Positions 52,110 to 60,560 of a DNA stretch of 64,000 bases are shown piece after piece; position 1 is the stretch's first letter; the number at the start of each line of letters is the position of its first letter. The translations under genes were made by a program, and so were the position numbers. The notes below the pieces were generated by a model. That model was not told the origin of the DNA, did no database searches, and saw only the letters and a program-made list of their open reading frames with translations. Origin of the DNA: Nitrospirota bacterium (lineage in GTDB: Bacteria > Nitrospirota > Nitrospiria > Nitrospirales > Nitrospiraceae); contig SCVN01000016.1 of the NCBI GenBank assembly GCA_004296885.1, positions 62,001-126,000 on the forward strand, in the 5' to 3' direction.

Positions 52110-53252
52110 ATGGTCGTGGGATGGATGGGGATGATCATCGGCCTGCTGGCCGGCGGGGGACTCGCCGCCGGTCTGGTGTGGAGAGTCTGGCGGCAACGCT
52201 TGGAGGCCGAGCGCGCGCAGGCCCAGGCCGAGCAGGCCGCTATCGAAGCGCGTTGCCGGGCGTGGGAGGAATTTGCCAACTGCGCCTCGCCGCTGCTGCC
52301 CGTTCTGGTCGAGCAGCTCAAGGCGGTCATTCAGCAGACCGAGTCGGCGGCCCTTGAACTCTGCGGGAGATTTCAGCGGATTTCGCAGCGGGCGCAGGCC
52401 CAGGCCGGCCAGGCGGAGCATCTGGTCTCCGGAGCCGGCCGCGAGAACGGCGGGAGCCAGATCACCGTCGAGACGATTCTCCAGGAAATCGGCCTGACGC
52501 TCAGCCGGTTCGTCCAGGACGTCCAAAGGACCGCCCAGGTATCGGCGGGCGTCGCCGTGGTCATGAATGAAGTGGACCGCAGCACCAAGGCCATCGTCGG
52601 GAGCCTGGTGGAGGTGGAGTTCATCGCCGACCAGACGCGCCTGCTCGCGCTCAATGCCGCGATCGAGGCGGCGCGGGCGGGGGAACATGGACGGGGCTTC
52701 GCGGTCGTCGCCGACGAGGTCGCGAAATTGGCGAATCGCTCGGGCGGCGCGGCCACGAATATCCGCACGCTCATCGACACCGTGCGGGACAGCACGGAAC
52801 GGGCGATGAAGGAACTGGCGGAGCTCGCCTCGGTGAACCTGAACGAGACCCTGTCGGCCAAGGAACGGGTGGAGCAGCGGGCCCGTATCATGGTGGAGCG
52901 GAACGCCGAGTTGCGGTCCCGGGTGTCCCAAGCCGGCAGCCAGGCAGAGGAACTCGTGCATGATATCTCTCAGATCGTGATGTCCATGCAGTTCCAGGAC
53001 ATGACACGGCAGATGATCGAGCATGTCAATGCCCCGCTCCTCAAAGTGCATGAACACATGGCCGGGCTGGCGTTGGCCAAGGGAAATCTGCCGATGCCGA
53101 CAGCCGACGCGTTTCGGGATCTGCGGGGCCTGGATCGGAGTTACACCATGGAATCGGAGCGGGCCATCATGCGCGCGGTGCGCGACGGCGCCGGTATCTC
53201 TTCTGCGGTGACGGCCGGGGGGGCGCCGGACGACAACGTCACGCTTTTCTAA
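52110..53252 (+). CDS. MCP-signalling-domain protein with CheZ-like QDMTRQ motif
   Basis: 380 residues. One N-terminal membrane helix (about 5-25) and a short coiled region lead to an MCP signalling domain ([35 protein letters not shown]). No periplasmic ligand domain is present. Near the end is [16 protein letters not shown] (D297, Q301), the D-x3-Q spacing of the CheZ phosphatase active site. Whether it dephosphorylates CheY-P is an inference. It is followed by cheY and cheA. Confidence 0.85.
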   Translation: MVVGWMGMIIGLLAGGGLAAGLVWRVWRQRLEAERAQAQAEQAAIEARCRAWEEFANCASPLLPVLVEQLKAVIQQTESAALELCGRFQRISQRAQAQAGQAEHLVSGAGRENGGSQITVETILQEIGLTLSRFVQDVQRTAQVSAGVAVVMNEVDRSTKAIVGSLVEVEFIADQTRLLALNAAIEAARAGEHGRGFAVVADEVAKLANRSGGAATNIRTLIDTVRDSTERAMKELAELASVNLNETLSAKERVEQRARIMVERNAELRSRVSQAGSQAEELVHDISQIVMSMQFQDMTRQMIEHVNAPLLKVHEHMAGLALAKGNLPMPTADAFRDLRGLDRSYTMESERAIMRAVRDGAGISSAVTAGGAPDDNVTLF

Positions 53253-53262
53253 ATGCAGAAGG

Positions 53263-53316
53263 CGGAACGATGAGTGCCGAACGGTCGAGATCCGAAGTCC
53301 AACACTCATCATTCCG
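53263..53316. repeat. Intergenic hairpin of ATGAGTG/CACTCAT words
   Basis: CGGAACGATGAGTG (53263-53276) pairs with CACTCATCATTCCG (53303-53316) with one mismatch. CGTTCATCGTTCATTC follows. Similar low-complexity words occur at 56060-56111 before cheW. Confidence 0.7.
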
Positions 53317-53346
53317 CGTTCATCGTTCATTCTTTTGGAGGTTGAT

Positions 53347-53718
53347 ATGGGCAAGCAGATTCTCATCGTGGACGATTCGGCGACCATGCGGCAGATGGTC
53401 AGTTTCACCCTGACCAGCGCCGGCTTCGACGTGGTCGAGGCGGGAGACGGCAAGGAGGCGGTCGGCAAGCTGAATGGCGGGGTCAAGCCGAACCTGGTGA
53501 TCACGGATCTGAACATGCCCAACATGGACGGTATCTCGTTGATCAAAGCCGTGCGGGCCATGCCGTCCTTCAAGTTCACGCCGGTGCTGATGCTGACGAC
53601 GGAGTCCGACGAGGGCAAAAAGAAGGAAGGCCAAGCGGCCGGTGCGACCGGCTGGATTGTGAAGCCGTTCAACCCGGAACAAATGTTGAAAGTGATCGCC
53701 AAGGTGCTGCCGGCGTAA
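53347..53718 (+). CDS. cheY: CheY-type response regulator
   Basis: 123 residues, a single receiver domain. ILIVDDSATMRQMVSFTLTS contains the acidic pair, ITDLNMPNMDG the acceptor Asp, MLTTES the conserved Thr and VKPFNPEQM the Lys. CheA would phosphorylate it. TTGGAGG precedes the ATG at 53347. Confidence 0.92.
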   Translation: MGKQILIVDDSATMRQMVSFTLTSAGFDVVEAGDGKEAVGKLNGGVKPNLVITDLNMPNMDGISLIKAVRAMPSFKFTPVLMLTTESDEGKKKEGQAAGATGWIVKPFNPEQMLKVIAKVLPA

Positions 53719-53797
53719 GGATGTGAAAGTGTTTAGTCCGGGAGCTTGCAACTTTCAGACTTGCAAACTTGAGGACTTTTCGACCGGGGGTTAAGAG

Positions 53798-56014
53798 ATG
53801 AGCGTCGATCTGTCGAAATTTCAAAGCGCGTTTTTCGAGGAGAGCGCCGAACACGTGGCGACCATGGAAGAGGGGTTGCTGCAGCTCGAGCAGTGCGCGG
53901 ACGACCTCGACCTGCTCAACCGCATCTTCCGCGCCGCCCATTCCATCAAAGGCAACGCCGGCATGTTCGGCTTTGCCGCGGTCGGCGAGTTTACCCACAA
54001 GATGGAGAACATCTTGGATGCGCTCCGTACCGGCCAGATGCAGGCCGATAAGCCGTTGATCGATCTGTTGTTGGAGGCTACCGACGGGCTGAAGGGGCTT
54101 CTGGAGGCGGCCCAAACGAATGCGGATCCGGACGAGGACGTCGTGGGCCCGTTGCGCGAGCGGTTGCTGGCTTGCACGGAGTCGCGCGCCGTGGGGCCCG
54201 TGAAGGGTGCGCCGTCTCCGGCGCACGATGCGTCGCCCGTGAAGCGTGAAGCGCCGGACGAGATGCGCCGCATACGGTACGAGATTCACTGGGTTCCGAC
54301 CCCCGCGGTCTTTGCGCGAGGGATTCATCCGGGTCAGATTCTGCGCGAACTCCGAGACCTCGGCGAGTTGACGTCCTCGGCGGATATCGACCGCCTGCCG
54401 CCCCTGGAACGCTTGCATGCCGAAGGACGTTCTCTGCCCCTGACCTGCACGCTCATCACCGAACATCCCAGGCGGGAGGTCGAGGCCGTCTTCCTGTTCG
54501 TCCAGGACGACAGCGAGCTGACGATTGAAGAAACAACGAGCAGTGAGCCGGGGACGCGGGGACGCGGAGACACGGAGATCGCCGCGTCTCCCCCTCGCCC
54601 TGTCGCCACGGCGGGCATGGGCTCCACGTCGGACGGAGGTCCCAAGCCCCTCGGCGAAATTCTGCTGGAAGAAGGGGTGATTTCTCCGGACGTGCTGCGG
54701 CACGCCCTCTCGCAGCAGAAGCGATTGGGCGAGATCCTCGTCGAACAGAAGGCCGCCACCCCGCAGCAGATCGCCCAGGCCCTGGACAAACAGCGGAAGC
54801 TGGAGCAGGCCGCCCAGCCCAAAAAGGTTGAAACCGCGTCGATCCGGGTGGATACGGAGAAGATCGACAAACTGATCAATCTGGTCGGCGAACTCGTGAT
54901 CACCCAATCCATGCTGAGCGATCTGGGTGCGCGGTTCGCCATGGACCGGCTCCCCGTGTTGCAGGAGCGCATCAGCCAGTTGGAACGGAACACCCGCGAG
55001 ATTCAGGAGCGGGTGATGGCGGTTCGGATGCTGCCCATCGGGACGGCGTTCAACCGGTTCCCGCGGCTGGTCCGAGACCTCGCCGCCAGGAACAGCAAGC
55101 AGATCCAATTGCTCATGTCCGGTGAGGAAACCGAGCTGGATAAGACCGTGATGGAGTCCATCGGGGATCCGCTGACGCATCTGGTCAGAAATTCGGCGGA
55201 TCACGGCCTGGAGACGCCTGAGGAACGGAGGGCCGCCGGCAAGCCGGAGCAGGGGACGATCACGCTCAACGCGTTCCATGAAGGCGGCAGCATCTGCATC
55301 GCGGTGACCGACGACGGGCGGGGACTCAATCGCGACAAGATTCTGGCCAAGGCGATCCAGCAAGGCCTGGTCAACGAGGCGGACAAACTCTCGGACGAGC
55401 AGGTGTGGCCGCTGATCTTCCGGCCTGGTTTCTCGACCGCCGACAAGATCACGGACGTGTCCGGCCGGGGCGTCGGCATGGATGTGGTGAAGCGGAACAT
55501 CGAGGGGCTGGGCGGAACCGTTACCATCACAACCGAGCTCGGGAAGGGCACCACCTTCACGCTCAAGCTGCCGCTGACCCTGGCCATCATCGAAGGCATG
55601 ACGGTGCGCGTCGGGCCGGAAACCTACATCGTGCCGCTGGTGTCGATCGTGGAGTCCATCCAGCCCGGGCCGTCCGCCGTCAAGCCGGTCGCAGGCCGGG
55701 GCGAGATCGTGAACGTGCGCGGCGCCTATTGTCCCGTGGTGCGCCTCGGCGATGTCTTCGGCGTGCAGCCGGATTGCACCGACCCGACCAGGGCGATCCT
55801 GGTGATTCTCGAGACCGAGGGCGAGCGGGCGGCGGTGATGGTGGATGAACTGCTGGGCCAGCAGCAGGTCGTGATCAAGAGTTTGGAGAAGAACTTCCGG
55901 AAAGTGGACGGCATGGCCGGGGCGACGATCCTGGGCGACGGCACCGTCGCCTTCATCCTGGACGTGCGGGGGCTGCTCGAAGTGGCCCGCCGAGGCGAAG
56001 TCGTGGCGGCGTGA
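53798..56014 (+). CDS. cheA: Chemotaxis histidine kinase CheA with inserted MshEN-like segment
   Basis: 738 residues. P1 with phospho-His H48 (AAHSIKGNAGM), a P2-like region (RRIRYEIHWVPTPAVFA), dimerisation P3 (VDTEKIDKLINLVGELVITQ), the HATPase P4 (HLVRNSADHGLE, DDGRGLN) and the CheW-like P5. Between P2 and P3 a segment reads GEILLEEGVISPDVLRHALS and GEILVEQKAATPQQIAQALD, which resembles a tandem MshEN/GSPII_E N-domain repeat. Such domains can bind c-di-GMP in other proteins. An intergenic repeat precedes the gene. Confidence 0.93.
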   Translation: MSVDLSKFQSAFFEESAEHVATMEEGLLQLEQCADDLDLLNRIFRAAHSIKGNAGMFGFAAVGEFTHKMENILDALRTGQMQADKPLIDLLLEATDGLKGLLEAAQTNADPDEDVVGPLRERLLACTESRAVGPVKGAPSPAHDASPVKREAPDEMRRIRYEIHWVPTPAVFARGIHPGQILRELRDLGELTSSADIDRLPPLERLHAEGRSLPLTCTLITEHPRREVEAVFLFVQDDSELTIEETTSSEPGTRGRGDTEIAASPPRPVATAGMGSTSDGGPKPLGEILLEEGVISPDVLRHALSQQKRLGEILVEQKAATPQQIAQALDKQRKLEQAAQPKKVETASIRVDTEKIDKLINLVGELVITQSMLSDLGARFAMDRLPVLQERISQLERNTREIQERVMAVRMLPIGTAFNRFPRLVRDLAARNSKQIQLLMSGEETELDKTVMESIGDPLTHLVRNSADHGLETPEERRAAGKPEQGTITLNAFHEGGSICIAVTDDGRGLNRDKILAKAIQQGLVNEADKLSDEQVWPLIFRPGFSTADKITDVSGRGVGMDVVKRNIEGLGGTVTITTELGKGTTFTLKLPLTLAIIEGMTVRVGPETYIVPLVSIVESIQPGPSAVKPVAGRGEIVNVRGAYCPVVRLGDVFGVQPDCTDPTRAILVILETEGERAAVMVDELLGQQQVVIKSLEKNFRKVDGMAGATILGDGTVAFILDVRGLLEVARRGEVVAA

Positions 56015-56111
56015 AAGGTGAAGAAAGAGGGAGCTCCCTACGAACGTTGCGTCATGAACGACGGGATACGCTTCCCGAGAGGCGAACGACGAATAACGAG
56101 AGGAGGAAGTA

Positions 56112-56621
56112 ATGGCAACGGCAGTGGATACAGCGGCGAGCGAAGCGGATCAGCAGGCGGGGTTGTCGGCGGCCGGCAGCCAGTATCTGACCTTCACGCT
56201 GGGGGAGGAACATTACGGGGTGGACATTCTCCGGGTGCAGGAGATCAAAGGCTACACGGCCGTCACCCGGATTCCCAATACGCCGGACTTCATCAAGGGG
56301 GTGCTGAACCTCCGGGGCACGATCGTGCCGATCGTGGACCTGCGGAACAAGTTCGGGATGGCGAAGGTGGAAGCGACCATGTTTACCGTCATCGTGGTCG
56401 TCGTGGTCCGGGACCGCGTCATGGGGATCGTCGTGGATGCGGTGTCGGACGTGCTGGACATCGCCACGAAGGATATCCAGCCGCCGCCGAACTTCGGCGC
56501 CAGGGTGGACACCGGCTTTATCCACAGCATGGCCAAGTCCGGGGATAAGCTCATTACGCTCCTGGACATCGATCGGGTGTTGTCGGTGGATGAATTCGAA
56601 CAGACGGTTACCAGCGCGTGA
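56112..56621 (+). CDS. cheW: Chemotaxis adaptor CheW
   Basis: 169 residues. QYLTFTLGEEHYGVDILRVQ, YTAVTRIPNTPDFIKGVLNL, GTIVPIVDLRNKFGM and DAVSDVLDIATKDI form the two SH3-like subdomains. It links CheA to receptors. AGGAGGAAG precedes the ATG. The 590 bp after it contain no full gene. Confidence 0.94.
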   Translation: MATAVDTAASEADQQAGLSAAGSQYLTFTLGEEHYGVDILRVQEIKGYTAVTRIPNTPDFIKGVLNLRGTIVPIVDLRNKFGMAKVEATMFTVIVVVVVRDRVMGIVVDAVSDVLDIATKDIQPPPNFGARVDTGFIHSMAKSGDKLITLLDIDRVLSVDEFEQTVTSA

Positions 56622-56690
56622 CGCGCGGGATTCGTGAACGGTTCACCGAACTCCGCTTCATAAGCGACGAGAGACTCAGGGAGGAACAGG

Positions 56691-56771
56691 TTGAAGGCCG
56701 GTGCGTTCGTCGGCGCCCATGCGGGGAACGGGAACGGCTCGGGTTCGAAAGACGGGTTCGAGGAGTTCTGA
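56691..56771 (+). CDS. 26-codon ORF resembling a chemoreceptor C-terminal tail
   Basis: A TTG at 56691 lies after GGGAGGAACAGG. The product starts LKAGAFVGAHAG, continues NGNGSGSKDGFEEF and stops with TGA. The chemoreceptor at 57820 ends with NGNGNGH, a linker and KDAFEEF. Both end in a flexible Gly/Asn linker and a pentapeptide that fits the CheR-docking pattern (aromatic-x-x-aromatic). It may be the remnant of a deleted receptor or a free peptide. Confidence 0.4.
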   Translation: MKAGAFVGAHAGNGNGSGSKDGFEEF

Positions 56772-56797
56772 GGGCTGCCTCATGACGCGTTTCCTTT

Positions 56798-56883
56798 CTT
56801 TCCCTTCCCCTTCCCTCAAGGGAAAGACCGGAAGCGCGTCTCCTGCCTCTTTCCTCGCCCTTCCCCCCCCGGGGCGAGGAAAG
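56798..56883. repeat. Two stem-loops in a polypyrimidine stretch
   Basis: CTTTCCCTT (56798-56806) pairs with AAGGGAAAG (56818-56826). CTTTCCTCGCCC (56849-56860) pairs with GGGCGAGGAAAG ending at 56883, with a run of eight C in its loop. Confidence 0.7.
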
Positions 56884-57017
56884 AGCGTCGGGAGGTCTGG
56901 CGCGAAGGGAGCGACGCGGGACGAAGGGTGGTCTGCACGCGGCTACATCGAGGAGGAGTCATCGAAGGGTTTTCTCGGCGCGCGTCAACTCGATACGACA
57001 TAACAGAGCGCGCCGTT

Positions 57018-57200
57018 CAACTGAGGTTGGTAGGGCGGCTCACGCAAGCGCGTTCGAGATTTCACTGGTGGAGCAAGACCTCTCCGCCGCGATGTGATCG
57101 AACGCGGCGGTTCAACCGAAGGTTGATGGAGATTGCACTGGAGGCAAAAACCTCTCCGCTCACAGGTGATCGAAGTGAGCGGCTCACGCAAGCGCGGTAT
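57018..57200 (+). repeat. Tandem hairpin repeat with compensatory changes
   Basis: Two copies of a unit of about 72 bp. Each has GAGATT, CACTGG, ACCTCTCCGC and an 8-bp stem closed by an 11-base loop ending GTGATCGAA (stems 57084-57091/57103-57110 and 57156-57163/57175-57182). The lower stem bases are shared; the upper four pairs differ but still pair. Flanking units (TTCAAC..GGTTG and CTCACGCAAGCGCG) alternate at both ends. It leads into the DUF420 gene. Confidence 0.75.
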
Positions 57201-57210
57201 GGAGGGCGGC

Positions 57211-57675
57211 ATGGACGGCAAAACGATCCTCTGGTACGGCGTGCTCTTCAGCATCACGGCGGCCTACCTGGTCGCCTTGGCCGGCGTGCGATCCGCCCGG
57301 CAGCACGACGTGGGCTACCATTCGCGTTTGATGGTCCGCGCGTGCACGATCGTCGGCATCTGGCTCGTGGCCTACGTCATGAAGCAACTGCTCTTCGGGC
57401 GCGAGCGGTTCGGAGGGACGGACGGCGAATACTGGCGGCTCTATGTGCCGGTCTTCTCCGTGCACATGGCCCTGGCGGTCTCCACGATCGCGGTGGGAGC
57501 CTACAACTTGTATACCGGCCTGACGCGGCTGCGGTACGGGAGCGTCGGCGCGATGGCGGCCGGCATGTCGGTGCATCGCCGCTTGGGCAAGTTCCTGGTC
57601 TGGAGCTTCACGGGCACGATGCTGACCGCCTATCTGGTCTATCTGCTGTTGTTTGTCTGGTATCCGGCGAGCTGA
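57211..57675 (+). CDS. DUF420-family membrane protein
   Basis: 154 residues with four hydrophobic helices. YHSRLMVRACTIVGIWLVAY, LYVPVFSVHMALAVSTIAV and VHRRLGKFLVWSFTGTMLTA match DUF420, whose histidine-bearing members are associated with cytochrome c oxidase or respiration genes. GGAGGG precedes the ATG at 57211. Its place within a chemotaxis cluster is unusual. Confidence 0.8.
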   Translation: MDGKTILWYGVLFSITAAYLVALAGVRSARQHDVGYHSRLMVRACTIVGIWLVAYVMKQLLFGRERFGGTDGEYWRLYVPVFSVHMALAVSTIAVGAYNLYTGLTRLRYGSVGAMAAGMSVHRRLGKFLVWSFTGTMLTAYLVYLLLFVWYPAS

Positions 57676-57819
57676 GCGAGGTCGGAAACGGATGCTGGAG
57701 GGCGGGAAGGCTGACCGGGGCGCCGGGCGGAGACGTGATCGAGGGTAGCGAGGGCGCAGCGTTCGAACGGGGTTCAACTCATAGCAGCGTTTTTCAATTC
57801 TTCAACTATGGAGGCGAAC

Positions 57820-59616
57820 ATGTTTACCTGGTTCGGCAATATGAAGACGATGGCGAAGCTCATGCTGGGCTTCGCGCTGGTCGGCGGCATCATGGCCTTC
57901 GTGGGGTACACGGGCCTCACGAACATGGGCCGCATCAACGACAGCACCGACAACATCTACAACGTGCAGCTCAGGCCGCTGATGACCCTCACCAAGCTGC
58001 GCGGCCTCGTCCATCAGATGCGGGCGCAGACCGTGACCGCGGTGCTGACGACCAGTCCGTCGGACCGGGAGGAGGCGTTGGCCAGAGTCAGGGAATTCAA
58101 TAAGCAGATCGATGAATCTCGGGAAGTCTTTGCGAAGACCATCAAGGCGGAGGAGGTCCAGAAAGGGTACGACGACTTCGTCAAGATCTACGGCGACTAT
58201 CTGACGGCCCGCGACAATGTGATTTTGAAACCCCTGCTCGCCGGGGATCAGACGAGCGCGCTGGCCGCGATGAAGGGGGAAGTGGCCGGGAGATTCAAGG
58301 CCTCGGTGGAAGCCATCAATGCGCTGGCCGACATCAAAATGAAGGTGGCGCAGCGGAAGTACGACGACGCGAACAAAGTTTATGCCGATTCCAAAGCGCT
58401 GCTCACCGGCATCGTCCTTGGCGGGATCGGCCTGGGCCTGTTCCTGGGCTGGGTGATCGCCCGGATGATCGCGAGCGGGTTGAGCCAGGTCAATGACGTG
58501 GCCCAGAAGGCGGCGGAAGGCGACCTCACCAAACGGGTGTCGATCGACACCAAGGACGAGATCGGGTTGATGGGCGCCGCCTTCAACCAGATGATGGACA
58601 ATATCGCCCGGGTGGTGGGCGAGGTGCGGAACGGGTCCGAGCAGGTGTCGTCCGCCTCCGGCCAGATCAGTGTGGGCACCCAGGACCTGTCGCAGCGGAC
58701 CTCCGAGCAGGCCTCGGCGCTCGAAGAGACGTCGTCGGCCATGGAGGAGATGACCTCGACGGTCAAGCAGAACGCCGACAACGCCAAGCAGGCCAATCAA
58801 CTGGGGATTGCAGCCCGCGAGACGGCCGAAAAAGGCAGCCACGTCGTGACCCAGGCGGTCACGTCCATGGAGGAGATCAACAAGAGCAGCAAAAAGATCG
58901 CCGACATCATCGGGGTCATCGACGAGATCGCGTTCCAGACCAACCTGCTGGCGCTCAACGCGGCCGTGGAAGCCGCGCGGGCCGGCGAGCAGGGGCGCGG
59001 CTTTGCGGTAGTGGCCGCGGAGGTGCGGAACCTGGCGCAGCGCTCCGCGACGGCGGCCAAGGAGATCAAGGGGCTGATCAACGAGTCCGTCCAGAAGGTG
59101 GCCGGCGGCGCCGAACTGGTGAACCAGTGCGGCAAATCGCTGGAGGAGATCGTCACCTCGGTCAAGCGGGTGACCGACATTGTCTCGGAAATGGCGGCTG
59201 CGTCGCAGGAGCAGGCGAGCGGCATCGAGCAGGTGAACAAGGCCGTCATGCAGATGGACGAAACGACCCAGCAGAACGCGGCGCTGGTCGAAGAGTCCGC
59301 CTCGGCTGCGGAAAGTCTCCAGCAGCAGTCGGCGGAATTGTTGCAGGTGGTGGAGTTTTTCAAGGTGTCCGACGGCCGGGAGGGAGGGCTTCATCGGGGC
59401 CCGTCGCAGGAGCGTCCGGCGGGGGGCGCCAAGCCTGTGCCTCATGCGGCTGCGCATGCGTCCGGGAGCAAAGCGGCCGGCCATGCCTCTGCGGGCAAGA
59501 AACCGGCTGCGCCGAAAGAAGAGCTGGTGGGAGTCGGGTCCGACAGGGTCAATGGCAACGGCAACGGCCACAAAACGGCGCACCCATCCGTGAAGGACGC
59601 CTTCGAGGAGTTTTAG
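57820..59616 (+). CDS. Methyl-accepting chemotaxis protein (4HB type) with CheR-docking tail
   Basis: 598 residues. A first helix (MKTMAKLMLGFALVGGIMAF), a four-helix-bundle sensor of about 150 residues, a second helix (LLTGIVLGGIGLGLFLGWVI), HAMP (GDLTKRVSIDTKDEIGLMG) and the signalling domain with the hairpin tip EIAFQTNLLALNAAVEAARA. A Gly/Ala/Asn-rich linker ends in DAFEEF, consistent with a CheR-docking pentapeptide. The ATG at 57820 has GGAGG directly upstream. Confidence 0.92.
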   Translation: MFTWFGNMKTMAKLMLGFALVGGIMAFVGYTGLTNMGRINDSTDNIYNVQLRPLMTLTKLRGLVHQMRAQTVTAVLTTSPSDREEALARVREFNKQIDESREVFAKTIKAEEVQKGYDDFVKIYGDYLTARDNVILKPLLAGDQTSALAAMKGEVAGRFKASVEAINALADIKMKVAQRKYDDANKVYADSKALLTGIVLGGIGLGLFLGWVIARMIASGLSQVNDVAQKAAEGDLTKRVSIDTKDEIGLMGAAFNQMMDNIARVVGEVRNGSEQVSSASGQISVGTQDLSQRTSEQASALEETSSAMEEMTSTVKQNADNAKQANQLGIAARETAEKGSHVVTQAVTSMEEINKSSKKIADIIGVIDEIAFQTNLLALNAAVEAARAGEQGRGFAVVAAEVRNLAQRSATAAKEIKGLINESVQKVAGGAELVNQCGKSLEEIVTSVKRVTDIVSEMAAASQEQASGIEQVNKAVMQMDETTQQNAALVEESASAAESLQQQSAELLQVVEFFKVSDGREGGLHRGPSQERPAGGAKPVPHAAAHASGSKAAGHASAGKKPAAPKEELVGVGSDRVNGNGNGHKTAHPSVKDAFEEF

Positions 59617-59634
59617 TCACGAACAGTCGGCGTG

Positions 59635-59668
59635 CAGCGGTCAGCCTCCGGTTTCCGGCTGACCGCTG
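59635..59668. repeat. 12-bp stem hairpin between the receptor and cheR
   Basis: CAGCGGTCAGCC (59635-59646) pairs perfectly with GGCTGACCGCTG (59657-59668) around 10 bases. Related words occur near 28330-28350 (GGCTGATGGCCGG). Confidence 0.8.
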
Positions 59669-59697
59669 ACGGCCGGTTGATCGTCGAGGCTTGCGCG

Positions 59698-60513
59698 ATG
59701 GAATACGCAATCACGGATGAAGAATTCGAGCGGTTTCGCTCGCTGGTCTACGAGGAAAGCGGGATCAGCCTCAGCGACGGCAAGAAGTCCTTGCTGGTCG
59801 CGCGCCTGTCCAAACGTCTGCGGGCCCTGGGGGTGGCCAGTTTTCGTGACTATTATCACAAGGTGTCGGAGGCGCCGGGCGGCGATGAGTTCACGCAGAT
59901 GCTGGACTGCATCTCGACGAACAAGACGGATTTTTTCCGCGAACCCCTGCACTTTGAGTTCCTGCGCGATCGGATCCTGCCGGCGCTCGGCGTTCACAAA
60001 CGCCTCCGCATTTGGTCCTCGGCCTGCTCCTCCGGCGAGGAGCCGTACACGATTGCCATGACGGTGTGCGACGGGGTGGCGGCGCCGCTCCAATGGGACG
60101 CCAAGATCCTGGCGTCGGATCTCTCGACGCGCGTGCTGGCCCAGGCCGCGTCCGGTGTGTATGAGGAGGAGCGGGTGCGCGAACTGCCGCCCGAGGCCGT
60201 CCGGCGCCATTTCCTGAAGGGCCGGGGGGAGCTGGCCGGCATGGTCAAGGTCAAACCGTACCTGGCCGACATGGTGCGGTTCCGGCGGATCAATCTGATG
60301 GACGAGGCCTATCCCATCAAGGCTCCCCTGGATGTCATCTTCTGTCGCAACGTCATGATCTATTTCGACCGTCCGACGCAGCAACGGCTGGTGAACAAGT
60401 TCCATCGTTATCTGAAGCCGGGCGGGCATCTGTTCATCGGTCATTCCGAAAGCCTGCAATGGGTGGACCATCCGTTTCTTGCCGTCGCGCCGACGATCTA
60501 TCAGAAGCCGTGA
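59698..60513 (+). CDS. cheR: Chemoreceptor methyltransferase CheR
   Basis: 271 residues. The N-terminal helical domain (ITDEEFERFRSLVYEESGIS) and the SAM domain with RIWSSACSSGEEPYTIAM, ILASDLSTRVL and DVIFCRNVMIYF match CheR. It methylates glutamates of receptors; the receptor upstream carries a docking tail for it. The ATG at 59698 is the natural start; the earlier frame lies in a hairpin. Confidence 0.94.
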   Translation: MEYAITDEEFERFRSLVYEESGISLSDGKKSLLVARLSKRLRALGVASFRDYYHKVSEAPGGDEFTQMLDCISTNKTDFFREPLHFEFLRDRILPALGVHKRLRIWSSACSSGEEPYTIAMTVCDGVAAPLQWDAKILASDLSTRVLAQAASGVYEEERVRELPPEAVRRHFLKGRGELAGMVKVKPYLADMVRFRRINLMDEAYPIKAPLDVIFCRNVMIYFDRPTQQRLVNKFHRYLKPGGHLFIGHSESLQWVDHPFLAVAPTIYQKP

Positions 60514-60560
60514 GACGCGACAAGTCGCGGGCGATCAGCGAGCCATGTGAGGAGAGGAGT

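Noticed and set aside
57018-57200. CRISPR array
   Set aside because: There are only two full units, they are structured over the whole length and there are no unique spacers or cas genes.
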